Assembly (NCBI GenBank): GCA_944319925.1
Contig: CALUFQ010000024.1
Span: 1-44,200, forward strand
Length of the DNA: 44,200 nucleotides
Direction: 5' to 3'
DNA from: an uncultured Paraprevotella sp.
GTDB taxonomy: Bacteria > Bacteroidota > Bacteroidia > Bacteroidales > Bacteroidaceae
Part shown: positions 1-7,443 of the stretch, piece by piece
How positions within the stretch are numbered: the first letter of the stretch is position 1
How the letters are laid out: each line of letters begins with the position of its first letter
Notes under the pieces: model-generated
What the model saw: only the letters and a program-made list of their open reading frames with translations
Database searches by the model: none
Told to the model about the DNA's origin: nothing
Translations under genes and position numbers: made by a program

Positions 1-40
1 TAGCGGGAAAAAGTGCTTCCAAGCCGCCGTCTGAAAAAAA

Positions 41-148
41 CGGGGCCGGGAAAAAAAATTTCGGGGCTTGGAATTTTTTTTTCGGGGCCGGGAATTTCTT
101 TTTCGGGGCTCGGATTTTTTCGTCCCGGCGGCAAGATTTCGGGGCCGG
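41..148. repeat. 21-bp tandem repeat, about four units plus decayed copies
   Basis: Units begin at 41, 62, 83 and 104, each starting CGGGGCYNGG and followed by an A/T-rich tail of about 11 bases; the spacing is exactly 21. A further CGGGGCCGG is at 140-148, out of register, with a degenerate unit between. It alternates G+C-rich and T-rich blocks, unlike the flanks. No coding function is apparent. Confidence 0.7.
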
Positions 149-473
149 ACTGCCTCAAAAAGTAAAAATCCCCCATAAAACATTGCACAAAGGGGCTGTT
201 TTGTACAAAAATTGCCTGTTTCTTTCTCTATTTTGCCTTGCAAACTCAAAAGTAGCGTCACGGAAATCCACCAAAATTCGGCAAAAAGAAACTTGTTCCG
301 CCTTCTGGGTGGCATTTTGACAGATTTGCGTTTCGTCGGATACCGTCTCAAGTCCAGCTGCGACGGATTTGAAATCTGGTGCAACTAAGGGTGCGGATTC
401 GGAATCGCCAAACTATACGGTGATTCCCACTGAATTTCGGCTGCGTCATTTTGTGACTTTAAGCTGGGAGGTC
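149..473. other. intergenic, no gene recognised
   Basis: No convincing reading frame, tRNA or known RNA. It holds weak GGATT...AATC palindromes (around 364-376 and 393-408) that resemble the G hairpin module at 35205-35360. The A/T-rich stretch at 160-250 could hold a promoter for a gene left of the window, but I could not assign one. Confidence 0.4.
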
Positions 474-504
474 TTGTAGGTTTCTGAATGTTTTTCTATT
501 TTTG
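474..504 (+). promoter_or_regulatory. Bacteroidota-type promoter for the candidate RNA
   Basis: TATTTTTG (497-504) matches TAnnTTTG exactly. TTG at 474-476 lies 20 bases upstream, the usual -33/-7 spacing. Transcription would begin near 510, where no good reading frame follows but a structured region does. Confidence 0.6.
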
Positions 505-510
505 CAACAT

Positions 511-809
511 CCAGTTGGCCCCAAAGTGGGTTGGCGGGAAGGTTATTTGATAAAAGGGCGTTTTCAAGCGTCTATCTCCGGTCTGTCAAATCTCGGAATT
601 TGCACAATCCTACCGGAAGATGGAGCAACGGGAATGTCCGCGTGGTATGTTTATGCAGTGTGCAGTCATCCGCCTGCCAAAGGGCGGGCGATTTGTGCAT
701 TGTTTATAATATGTATTGGCGTGGGCTAACTGCGTTGCTTATCTTGGAAGGATGGGCAATGTGAGAGCCTGACAGGCGGGATAAGCAAGAACAGCTCTCA
801 CGCTTTTTT
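511..809 (+). ncRNA. candidate structured noncoding RNA, about 300 nt
   Basis: The region lies between a full promoter match (474-504) and a T-run after a stem (804-809). No frame looks coding; the two short frames here (502-729 and 531-764) have no recognisable domain. Visible pairings: CGCCTGCC with GGCGGGCG (G-U allowed) around a 4-nt AAAG loop near 670-690; TTGCTTATC (735-743) with GATAAGCAA (780-788); and GTGAGAGC (761-768) with GCTCTCAC (794-801). The last two interleave, so the 3' end could form a pseudoknot. I looked for marks of tmRNA, RNase P RNA and the SRP RNA and did not find them; 6S RNA cannot be excluded. It could instead be a long leader of the 894 gene, but the T-run argues for a separate transcript. 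Confidence 0.45.
761..809 (+). terminator. probable intrinsic terminator of the candidate RNA
   Basis: An 8-bp stem (GTGAGAGC 761-768 with GCTCTCAC 794-801) is followed within 3 bases by six T (804-809). The 25-base loop is long for a terminator and contains one strand of a competing helix. Confidence 0.5.
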
Positions 810-893
810 ATCTAAACCGGAGGCCTTAAATGATATAATTGTTTTATGAACCGCTGGATTAGGGGAGCTTGAAGGCGTAAATTTTGAAATGCG

Positions 894-2018
894 ATGAAAA
901 AGAGTTTATTGATTTCGGTGGCTTGCCTGGTGGCAGCAGGGGAATTGCAGGCGCAGGATGGCACAGGAACTGAGGCTGTCGGCGGAGATGCTCCAGTTTT
1001 GTCAGTGACGGATATGGCAGAAGTCAAGGTCATGTCTGAGGTGCCGAATTTTATCCCGACGACTTACACAAAAGGTAATCGGATTCTATTCTATACGGTG
1101 GCCACGGATTATCCGTTTATGAGTTCTGGAAATGCCATTGAGGGAGATTTTGTCATCTATGATGAGAACTTTGAGGAGATAAAGAGTTTCAACGTTCCAA
1201 GTCCGGAATTCACGGCTTATACGATTATCCGGCGGCGGGGAGCAGTGACAGACCCCGGTACTGGAGTCGTGACCTATACAGGGGAGTGGGAAACCGCGCG
1301 TGAGGAGTCCATTCCGGGATTATATTCCCCTTGCCAGTCATTGTCGTTGCGTACGGAAGTAGAGGGGCGGAGCATTCTTCAAAGCAATGATGTCCGTTTT
1401 GTCTTAACCCAGACTTTGTTCAATGAAGATGAAAAGTTCGAATATCTGTATGAGACCTATGAGGTCAAGGAGAGCCCTTCTGGCAAACGGGAGAATGACA
1501 GGGACGGAGACGGCCAAATCGATGAGGTCATAAGCTATTATGGTGTCTATCCGACAGGTTTGGAGATACGGCAGGACGACGGTACCGTTATTTTCCGGCA
1601 TGACAATGAATATGGTGCTGGAGATGCCATCCTTTATTATGTCGGAGGAAAGACGTTCATGGTGGTGTATGAACAATCATCAGAGACTTACCGATATAAA
1701 TATACGGTGTATTCTGTAGCTAAGGAAACGAGCGACATCTCCTACGTGAAATCCGTGTCGGGGCGTCTTCGGACTTATCCCAACCCGGTACGCAAAGGCG
1801 GGATGGTGACGATAGAGCTACCCGTGGGAGGGACTTCCGGCGTGGAAAGAGATGTGCGTATCACGTCTATGGACGGTCGCACCCTGATGCGTAAGCAAGT
1901 GGGAGCTGGCGAGCGTACAATACAAGTGCCTTTGCAGGGTATGGCTTCCGGCGTGTACAATTTTACGCTTACAGAGAATGGTCGTGCAGTGGAGAACAAT
2001 CGCATTATAGTGCGTTGA
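894..2018 (+). CDS. secreted protein with type IX secretion sorting domain
   Basis: 374 aa. The N-terminus (MKKSLLISVACLVAAGELQA) is a signal peptide ending near QAQ. The body (about 25-285) is rich in beta-strand and aromatic residues and matches no family I know; near residues 203-211 is an acidic DRDGDGQID stretch that looks like a calcium-binding loop. The last 80 or so residues begin YPNPVRKGG and end GVYNFTLTENGRAVENNRIIVR-like; this pattern (YPNP, MDGR, SGVYNFTL) is the T9SS type A C-terminal domain, which in known systems directs passage through the outer membrane and is then removed. It stands alone: a possible RNA gene lies upstream, and a terminator and the thiamine operon lie downstream. 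Function of the body unknown. Confidence 0.85.
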   Translation: MKKSLLISVACLVAAGELQAQDGTGTEAVGGDAPVLSVTDMAEVKVMSEVPNFIPTTYTKGNRILFYTVATDYPFMSSGNAIEGDFVIYDENFEEIKSFNVPSPEFTAYTIIRRRGAVTDPGTGVVTYTGEWETAREESIPGLYSPCQSLSLRTEVEGRSILQSNDVRFVLTQTLFNEDEKFEYLYETYEVKESPSGKRENDRDGDGQIDEVISYYGVYPTGLEIRQDDGTVIFRHDNEYGAGDAILYYVGGKTFMVVYEQSSETYRYKYTVYSVAKETSDISYVKSVSGRLRTYPNPVRKGGMVTIELPVGGTSGVERDVRITSMDGRTLMRKQVGAGERTIQVPLQGMASGVYNFTLTENGRAVENNRIIVR

Positions 2019-2086
2019 CTCTTGCGTGGGTAGAAAATAGGATGGGGGTATAGGCCATATAACTCCTGTGCCGGCATAGATTTTTT

Positions 2087-2117
2087 AGGGAAACGGCATC
2101 GCCGTTTCCTTTTTTTG
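2087..2117 (+). terminator. intrinsic terminator after the T9SS protein gene
   Basis: A 10-bp stem (GGGAAACGGC with GCCGTTTCCT, one G-T pair) and a 3-nt loop are followed by seven T. It separates the 894 gene from the thiamine operon. Confidence 0.85.
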
Positions 2118-2119
2118 TG

Positions 2120-2127
2120 TAACTTTG
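2120..2127 (+). promoter_or_regulatory. -7 element for the thiamine operon
   Basis: TAACTTTG is a perfect TAnnTTTG just upstream of the riboswitch. Transcription would begin near 2134. No clear -33 box is seen; that region overlaps the preceding terminator. Confidence 0.6.
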
Positions 2128-2139
2128 GGGCGTAAAATG

Positions 2140-2206
2140 CAAAGGGGTGCCCGGAAGGGGCTGAGATTATACCCTTGAACCTGATGCAGCTCGTACTGCC
2201 GTAGGG
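2140..2206 (+). promoter_or_regulatory. TPP riboswitch (thi element)
   Basis: The conserved thi-box segments appear in order: GGGGTGCC, GGGGCTGAGA, ACCCTTGAACCTGAT, a variable arm, then TGCCGTAGGGA. Known TPP switches bind thiamine diphosphate and turn off downstream genes. The first downstream genes are thiS-thiG-thiH-thiF, which fits. No obvious terminator hairpin lies between the aptamer and thiS, so control may act on translation, but the expression platform is not clear. Confidence 0.93.
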
Positions 2207-2252
2207 ATTGTGGATTACTTTTTTCTCATGGTTGCCCTTGGACGCTTCTTTG

Positions 2253-2260
2253 TACTTTTG
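2253..2260 (+). promoter_or_regulatory. possible internal -7 element between riboswitch and thiS
   Basis: TACTTTTG matches TAnnTTTG, with TTG at 2232-2234 (18-base spacer). If active, transcripts starting near 2267 would reach thiS without the TPP aptamer. It may be chance in an A/T-rich leader. Confidence 0.3.
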
Positions 2261-2284
2261 GCTATAATAAATACGGTATGTGAA

Positions 2285-2482
2285 ATGAAAGTATGGGTAA
2301 ATAACAAGGAAGTGGAGACGGCGGCGGTTTCGTTGGCTTCGTTGGTGGAGGATTTGTCGCTTCCGGCGCAGGGCATCGCCGTGGCGGTGGAGAACCGCAT
2401 GGTGCCCCGGACGCAGTGGGGGGATTATGTCTTGTCTGAAGGGATGCGTGTGGTAGTCGTCAAGGCTGCCTGCGGTGGATAG
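2285..2482 (+). CDS. thiS: sulfur carrier protein ThiS
   Basis: 65 aa, the usual ThiS length. It has the beta-grasp sequence MKVWVNNKEVET...GIAVAVENRMVPR and ends in CGG; the terminal Gly-Gly is adenylated by ThiF and carries sulfur as a thiocarboxylate for thiazole formation. I chose ATG 2285 because ThiS proteins begin with this first strand; a GTG start at 2210 would add 25 residues overlapping the riboswitch end and is unlikely. First gene under the TPP switch; thiG follows after 34 bases. Confidence 0.93.
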   Translation: MKVWVNNKEVETAAVSLASLVEDLSLPAQGIAVAVENRMVPRTQWGDYVLSEGMRVVVVKAACGG

Positions 2483-2516
2483 TTTGAATCAGTAAATAAG
2501 CAGAAAAGGAGAAAAT

Positions 2517-3293
2517 ATGGAAAAATTGGTCATAGCGGGGCGCGAGTTCAGCTCCCGCTTGTTTTTGGGTACGGGAAAGTTTAATTCTAACGCGTTGATG
2601 GCGAAGGCCATTGAGGCTTCTGGCACAGAAATGGTGACGGTGGCCATGAAGCGCGTGGAACTGGAGGACAAGGAGGACGATTTGTTGACCCACGTGGTGC
2701 GTCCCGGCATACAGTTGTTGCCTAACACGTCCGGCGTTCGGAACGCCGAGGAGGCCGTGTTCGCGGCGCAGATGGCCCGCGAGGCTTTCGGGACTAACTG
2801 GTTAAAGTTGGAAATCCATCCCGACCCGCGTTATTTGCTGCCCGATTCCACGGAGACACTGAAAGCGACCGAGGAGTTGGTGAAATTGGGATTCGTAGTC
2901 CTGCCTTATTGCCAGGCCGACCCCACGCTTTGCAAGCACTTGGAAGAAGCCGGTGCGGCCACGGTGATGCCGCTGGGCGCACCCATCGGGACGAACAAGG
3001 GATTGCAGACGCGCGACTTCCTGCGCATCATCATCGAGCAGGCCAACGTGCCCGTTGTGGTGGACGCGGGCATCGGTGCGCCCAGCCATGCCGCCGAGGC
3101 GATGGAGATGGGCGCGTCGGCTTGCCTGGTGAACACGGCGATTGCCGTGGCGGGCGACCCTGTGGCGATGGCTGCGGCTTTCAAGCAGGCCGTGGAGGCA
3201 GGCCGGATGGCTTACGAGGCCGGACTGGGATTGCAGGCAGAAAGCATGGTGGCGGAAGCCAGCTCGCCGCTGACTGCTTTTTTGAACGAATAA
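2517..3293 (+). CDS. thiG: thiazole synthase ThiG
   Basis: 258 aa, full length. ThiG condenses deoxyxylulose 5-phosphate, dehydroglycine (from ThiH) and ThiS-thiocarboxylate into the thiamine thiazole. Seen here: the N-terminal [14 protein letters not shown], the strand LKLEIHPD whose Lys97 is the expected Schiff-base lysine, the [12 protein letters not shown] loop, and the phosphate-binding end of the TIM barrel ([20 protein letters not shown]). It lies between thiS and thiH and is co-oriented with both. Confidence 0.97.
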   Translation: MEKLVIAGREFSSRLFLGTGKFNSNALMAKAIEASGTEMVTVAMKRVELEDKEDDLLTHVVRPGIQLLPNTSGVRNAEEAVFAAQMAREAFGTNWLKLEIHPDPRYLLPDSTETLKATEELVKLGFVVLPYCQADPTLCKHLEEAGAATVMPLGAPIGTNKGLQTRDFLRIIIEQANVPVVVDAGIGAPSHAAEAMEMGASACLVNTAIAVAGDPVAMAAAFKQAVEAGRMAYEAGLGLQAESMVAEASSPLTAFLNE

Positions 3294-3309
3294 ACAGAGG
3301 AGACGCGAA

Positions 3310-4440
3310 ATGTTTTCAGAAGAATTAGAGAAAATCTCGTGGGACGAGACCACGGAACGTATCAATGCCAAGACTGATGCCGATGTGCGCCGCGCCTTGG
3401 CCAAGGAACACTGCGACGTGGAAGATTTCATGGCCTTGGTGTCGCCGGCCGCCGCACCTTATTTGGAAATCATGGCGCGATTGAGCCGGAAATACACCGA
3501 AGAGCGTTTCGGAAAGACCATTTCGATGTTCATCCCGTTGTATCTGACCAATTCCTGCACCAACTCGTGCGTGTATTGCGGGTTTCACATCAGCAACCCC
3601 ATGCGCCGCACCATCCTGACCGAGGAGGAAATCGTCAACGAATACAAGGCCATCAAGAAGTTGGCACCCTTCGAGAACCTGCTCATGGTGACGGGCGAGA
3701 ATCCGGCCAAGGCCGGTGTGCCATATTTGGCTCGTGCGCTCGACTTGGCCAAACCTTATTTCAGCAATTTGAAAATCGAAGTGATGCCGCTCAAGGCCGA
3801 GGAGTATGCCGAGCTGAAGGGACACGGCATGAACGGGGTCATCTGTTTCCAGGAGACTTACAACAAGGCCCATTACAACATTTATCATCCACGCGGGATG
3901 AAGTCGAAGTTCGAATGGCGGCTGAACGGGTTCGACCGCATGGGGCAGGCCGGGGTTCATTCCATCGGGATGGGGGTGCTCATCGGACTGGAAAAGGAGT
4001 GGCGCACGGATGTCACGATGATGGCTTGCCATCTGCGTTACCTGCAGAAGCATTATTGGCGCACGAAATACAGTGTGAATTTCCCGCGCATGCGCCCGTC
4101 GGAGAACGGTGGCTTCCAGCCGAACGTGGTGATGAGCGACCGCGAGTTGGCGCAGGTGACGTTCGCCATGCGCATCTTCGACCACGACGTGGACATTTCC
4201 TATTCCACGCGCGAGTCCGCTGCCTTCCGCGACCACATGGCCACGCTGGGCGTGACGACCATGAGCGCGGAGAGCAAGACGGAGCCGGGCGGTTATTTCA
4301 CCTATCCACAGGCTTTGGAGCAGTTCCACGTGAGCGACGAGCGGACGGCTGCCGAGGTGGAGGCGGCTTTGCGGCGCGTCGGGCGTGAACCGGTGTGGAA
4401 AGACTGGGATGCCAGTTTCGACCTGAAGTCTTATGCTTGA
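3310..4440 (+). CDS. thiH: 2-iminoacetate synthase ThiH (radical SAM)
   Basis: 376 aa. ThiH cleaves tyrosine with S-adenosylmethionine chemistry to give dehydroglycine for ThiG. The radical-SAM cluster motif CX3CX2C is at Cys83, Cys87 and Cys90 (SCTNSCVYCGF), followed by a GEN/GGE-like loop (MVTGENPAK). The C-terminal part contains the ThiH/biotin-synthase-type MSAESKTEPGGY stretch. Start ATG follows GAGGAGACGCGAA, an acceptable ribosome site. The end overlaps thiF by 8 bases, suggesting translational coupling. Confidence 0.97.
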   Translation: MFSEELEKISWDETTERINAKTDADVRRALAKEHCDVEDFMALVSPAAAPYLEIMARLSRKYTEERFGKTISMFIPLYLTNSCTNSCVYCGFHISNPMRRTILTEEEIVNEYKAIKKLAPFENLLMVTGENPAKAGVPYLARALDLAKPYFSNLKIEVMPLKAEEYAELKGHGMNGVICFQETYNKAHYNIYHPRGMKSKFEWRLNGFDRMGQAGVHSIGMGVLIGLEKEWRTDVTMMACHLRYLQKHYWRTKYSVNFPRMRPSENGGFQPNVVMSDRELAQVTFAMRIFDHDVDISYSTRESAAFRDHMATLGVTTMSAESKTEPGGYFTYPQALEQFHVSDERTAAEVEAALRRVGREPVWKDWDASFDLKSYA

Positions 4441-5164
4441 GGCGGACGGGTTACATACGGCGGCTTGTTCCGGCGGGCGTTATGCCCGTCAGGAAATGTT
4501 GCCGGAGATCGGCCACGCGGGGCAAGCGAAGCTGCGCCGCGCGAAAGTGATGATAGTGGGCGCGGGCGGCTTGGGGTCGCCTGTCGCCCTTTATCTTGCC
4601 GGGGCGGGCGTGGGGACGCTGACGCTGGTGGACGAGGACGTGGTAAGCCTGTCCAACCTGCACCGTCAGGTCCTTTATGCGGAAAGCGAGGTGGGCACGT
4701 CCAAGGTGGCGGCGGCGGCGGTTCGATTGCGGTCGCTCAACGGCGAAGTGGACATCCGGACGCATGCCTGCCGGCTGACGCGGGAAAACGCGGAGTCCCT
4801 GATAAAGGGGCATGATGTCGTGGTGGATGCTTGCGACAACTATGCCACCCGTTACGTGCTCAGCGATGCGTGTGCCGCGCTCGGCAGACCTTATATATAT
4901 GGGGCCATTGAGGGCTTCTGCGGGCAGGTGGCGGTGTTGTGCTGCCCGCCGCGCCGTCGCACCTACCGCGACTTGTTCCCCGACGAGGACGCACTGCGCG
5001 GCATGACTCCTTTCAAAGGTGTGGTGGGAATGACGGCCGCCGTCGTGGGGAGTGTGCAGGCGCATGAAGTGATGAAGCTGTTGTGCGGTTACGGGGATGT
5101 GTTGGCCGGCCGGCTGTGGACGATAGACTTGCGCACGATGGAGTCGTATGTGTTGGATATATGA
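4433..5164 (+). CDS. thiF: ThiF-type adenylyltransferase
   Basis: 243 aa E1-like enzyme (HesA/MoeB/ThiF family). It would adenylate the ThiS C-terminal glycine. The nucleotide loop VGAGGLGSP is at about 42-50, followed by LVDEDVVSLSNLHRQ and VVDACDNYATR, the ATP/Mg-binding segments, and the RDLFP crossover motif. The paired CXXC zinc-binding cysteines of E. coli ThiF/MoeB are not visible: the only nearby cysteines are an adjacent CC pair (VLCCPP), and the C-terminus has none. The neighbourhood with ThiS makes ThiF more likely than MoeB. The start overlaps the thiH stop. Confidence 0.92.
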   Translation: MLEADGLHTAACSGGRYARQEMLPEIGHAGQAKLRRAKVMIVGAGGLGSPVALYLAGAGVGTLTLVDEDVVSLSNLHRQVLYAESEVGTSKVAAAAVRLRSLNGEVDIRTHACRLTRENAESLIKGHDVVVDACDNYATRYVLSDACAALGRPYIYGAIEGFCGQVAVLCCPPRRRTYRDLFPDEDALRGMTPFKGVVGMTAAVVGSVQAHEVMKLLCGYGDVLAGRLWTIDLRTMESYVLDI

Positions 5165-5184
5165 GAAACCAAAATAGAAGGAAT

Positions 5185-6006
5185 ATGAAAAAGATTTGCA
5201 TGTTGGCGTGTGCCTGGTTCGTGGGCATGGCGGTGTCGGCATCGGCGGCTGTGGTGGACACACTTCAAGTGATGAGTGAGAAAATGGGACGTACGGTGAA
5301 CGTCTTGGTCGTGTCGCCTGACCAGGTTAGGGGTGAGGGCGCACCAGTGGTGTATCTGTTGAACGGCCACAGCGGTGATGAGAGGTCATGGTTGGGGCTG
5401 AAGCCTGAAATCCGGGATTATGCCGACCGCGACAACCTGATATTTGTGTGCCCGGACGGGGAGGACAGTTGGTATTGGGACAGCCCGTTGGACAAAGACA
5501 AACAGTTTGAGACGTTTGTCAGCCGCGAGCTGGTGGCTTATGTCGATAGCCATTACCGCACGTTGCCACGACGCGAGAAGCGGGCCATTACGGGCTATAG
5601 CATGGGCGGACACGGGGCGATGTGGCTGGCCATACGCCACAAGGATGTGTTCGGGGCTGCCGGGAGCATGAGCGGCGGGGTGGACATCCGTCCGTTTCCC
5701 GATAATTGGAACATGAAAGACCGCATAGGAGCTCGTGACGGCGGGGCTTGCAATTGGGATGACTACACGGCCATTAACCAAATTGAAAGATTGCGGAACG
5801 GTGACCTCCAATTGCTTATAGACTGTGGCTATGACGACTTTTTCTTTGCCGTCAACAATGCTTTTCACGAGGAATTGTTGAAGCATGGCATCATGCACGA
5901 CTATATCGTGCGTCCCGGTGCGCACACAGGCGAGTATTGGAACAATTCCATTGATTACCACCTTCTGTTCTTCCTGAAGTATTTTGAAAGTCCGCAGCCC
6001 CGTTGA
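5185..6006 (+). CDS. secreted esterase, alpha/beta hydrolase (esterase D-like)
   Basis: 273 aa. The signal peptide is MKKICMLACAWFVGMAVSASA. The fold resembles putative esterases of the esterase D/S-formylglutathione hydrolase type: VVYLLNGHSGDERSW (oxyanion region), nucleophile elbow GYSMGG with Ser139, an aspartate in IDCGYDDFF, and a final histidine in PGAHTGEYW. Probable action: hydrolysis of carboxylic esters in the periplasm or outside; the substrate is unknown. The alternative start at 5161 overlaps the thiF stop (ATGA) and adds eight residues; I chose 5185 for the standard MKK signal start. It is 20 bases after thiF with no terminator, so it may be under TPP control although no thiamine role is known. 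Confidence 0.85.
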   Translation: MKKICMLACAWFVGMAVSASAAVVDTLQVMSEKMGRTVNVLVVSPDQVRGEGAPVVYLLNGHSGDERSWLGLKPEIRDYADRDNLIFVCPDGEDSWYWDSPLDKDKQFETFVSRELVAYVDSHYRTLPRREKRAITGYSMGGHGAMWLAIRHKDVFGAAGSMSGGVDIRPFPDNWNMKDRIGARDGGACNWDDYTAINQIERLRNGDLQLLIDCGYDDFFFAVNNAFHEELLKHGIMHDYIVRPGAHTGEYWNNSIDYHLLFFLKYFESPQPR

Positions 6007-6023
6007 GGCGGCGGACTTTCGTT
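5986..6023. terminator. hairpin spanning the esterase stop codon
   Basis: GAAAGTCCGC (5986-5995) pairs with GCGGACTTTC (6011-6020). The loop contains the esterase stop TGA (6004-6006). The two genes here converge 35 bases apart, so the hairpin may end transcription from both sides; T-runs are short on either strand. Confidence 0.55.
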
Positions 6024-6041
6024 ATAGGCAGTTTGTATCAC

Positions 6042-6995
6042 TTAATGGGAAGTTCCTGTAGGGGTGAACAGGTCGGTGGACAGATAACGTTCGCCGGTGT
6101 CGGGAAGAAGCGCGACAATCGTTTTACCTTCGTTCTCCGTTCGGCGGGCAATCTGCAAGGCGGCTTGCAGCGCGGCCCCCGAGGAGATGCCGGCCAATAG
6201 GCCTTCGTGGCTGGCCAGTATCCGTGCACCTTGGAACGCTTCTTCGTCCGTCACGCGGATGATTTCGTCCGTCAGGCTGCGGTCGAAATTGGCGGGGACA
6301 AAGCCTGCGCCGATGCCTTGGATTTGATGCACCCCGGCTTTTCCGCCGGATAGCACAGGCGAACCGGCAGGTTCCACGGCCACGGCTTTTATCTGCGGGT
6401 TGTGGGTTTTCAGTCCTTTGGCCGTGCCGCTCAGGGTGCCTCCCGTGCCTACGGTGGCCACGAAGAAGTCCACGTGCCCCTCCGTGTCTTGCCAAATCTC
6501 TTCGGCTGTGGTGCGGACATGGGCGGCGGGGTTGGCCGGGTTGTCGAATTGCTGTGGGATGAACGAGCCGAGGTGTGCCGCTTGCAGTGCTTCCGCCTTG
6601 CGGATGGCACCGGCCATGCCTTCGCTTCCTGGCGTGAGCACGAGGGTGGCTCCCAGGGCTTGCAACAGCTTGCGGCGTTCTAGGCTCATGGTTTCCGGCA
6701 TGGTCAGCACGAGCGGGTAGCCTTTGAGCGAGGCAATCCATGCCAGTCCGATTCCGGTGTTCCCACTGGTTGGCTCGATGATGAGGCTGCCGGGCTTGAG
6801 GCGGCCTTCTTGTTCGGCCGTTTCAATCATGCTGAGCGCCGCGCGGTCTTTCACGCTTCCGCCGGGGTTGAAACTTTCTATCTTGACGATGACCTTGGCT
6901 TTCAGTTTTTCGGCTTTTGCGATGCGCCGCACTTCCAGCAACGGCGTGTGTCCGATAAGCTCCGTCAGCGATGAGTAGATTCTTTGTTTTGTCAT
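6042..6995 (-). CDS. cysK: cysteine synthase A (O-acetylserine sulfhydrylase)
   Basis: 317 aa, full length. It makes cysteine from O-acetylserine and sulfide using PLP. The PLP lysine is Lys49 in NPGGSVKDR; the substrate loop is [12 protein letters not shown]; the phosphate-binding loop is VGTGGTLSG; the C-terminal ISSGAAL is typical of CysK/CysM. Start at 6995 is supported by a strong AGGAGGGATGAT ribosome site. Its own promoter is at 7016-7046. The gene converges with the esterase. Cysteine is the sulfur source for ThiS, but regulation appears separate. Confidence 0.97.
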   Translation of the reverse strand: MTKQRIYSSLTELIGHTPLLEVRRIAKAEKLKAKVIVKIESFNPGGSVKDRAALSMIETAEQEGRLKPGSLIIEPTSGNTGIGLAWIASLKGYPLVLTMPETMSLERRKLLQALGATLVLTPGSEGMAGAIRKAEALQAAHLGSFIPQQFDNPANPAAHVRTTAEEIWQDTEGHVDFFVATVGTGGTLSGTAKGLKTHNPQIKAVAVEPAGSPVLSGGKAGVHQIQGIGAGFVPANFDRSLTDEIIRVTDEEAFQGARILASHEGLLAGISSGAALQAALQIARRTENEGKTIVALLPDTGERYLSTDLFTPTGTSH

Positions 6996-7015
6996 ATCAT
7001 CCCTCCTTTTATGGG

Positions 7016-7046
7016 CAAAGTTATAAGAATTGCAACAATTCAGCAA
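7016..7046 (-). promoter_or_regulatory. promoter of cysK
   Basis: On the minus strand, TAACTTTG (7016-7023) is a perfect -7 element and TTGC (7043-7046) lies 19 bases upstream. The 5' leader would be about 15 bases, just including the strong ribosome site. Confidence 0.75.
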
Positions 7047-7117
7047 GAAAATATGGCGATTTGGAAAGATTTGGCTATCTTCGCCAGCGATAAACCAATT
7101 CAAGAAGGAGGATAAAA

Positions 7118-7438
7118 ATGTTGATGACGACTACGGCTCTTGTGGAGGGCAAGCACGTGACGAAATATTATGGAGTGGTGACCGGAGAGGCCATTATCGG
7201 CGCAAATGCCATACGGGACATTTTTGCCAGTGTCCGCGACTTTTTCGGCGGACGTTCCGGTTCATACGAAGAGGTGTTGCGCAAGGCGAAAGACACGGCC
7301 ATGCGGGAAATGGTGCAAGAAGCGGAACGCCTCGGCGCGAATGCCGTGATAGGCATTGACCTGGACTATGAGACGGTGGGCGGAAGCGGCAGCATGTTGA
7401 TGGTGACTTGCAGCGGGACAGCCGTGAGCCTGGAGTGA
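7118..7438 (+). CDS. YbjQ/UPF0145 family protein
   Basis: 106 aa, standard family length. The sequence [24 protein letters not shown], then [24 protein letters not shown] and [16 protein letters not shown], is diagnostic of the UPF0145 (YbjQ) family, which forms pentamers; its role is not established, although it is sometimes called a heavy-metal-binding domain. A good AGAAGGAGG site precedes the ATG. It is divergent from cysK; the best -7 candidate is TATCTTCG at 7076-7083, one mismatch. It converges with the tspO-like gene with 5 bases between the stops. Confidence 0.92.
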   Translation: MLMTTTALVEGKHVTKYYGVVTGEAIIGANAIRDIFASVRDFFGGRSGSYEEVLRKAKDTAMREMVQEAERLGANAVIGIDLDYETVGGSGSMLMVTCSGTAVSLE

Positions 7439-7443
7439 GTTTC

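Noticed and set aside
502-764. two short overlapping open frames in the 5' gap
   Set aside because: No ribosome site, no recognisable domain, and strong RNA hairpins; treated as part of the candidate RNA.
511-809. identification as tmRNA or RNase P RNA
   Set aside because: No tRNA-like 3' end with T-loop and CCA, no tag frame, and no GAGGAAAGTCC-type core.
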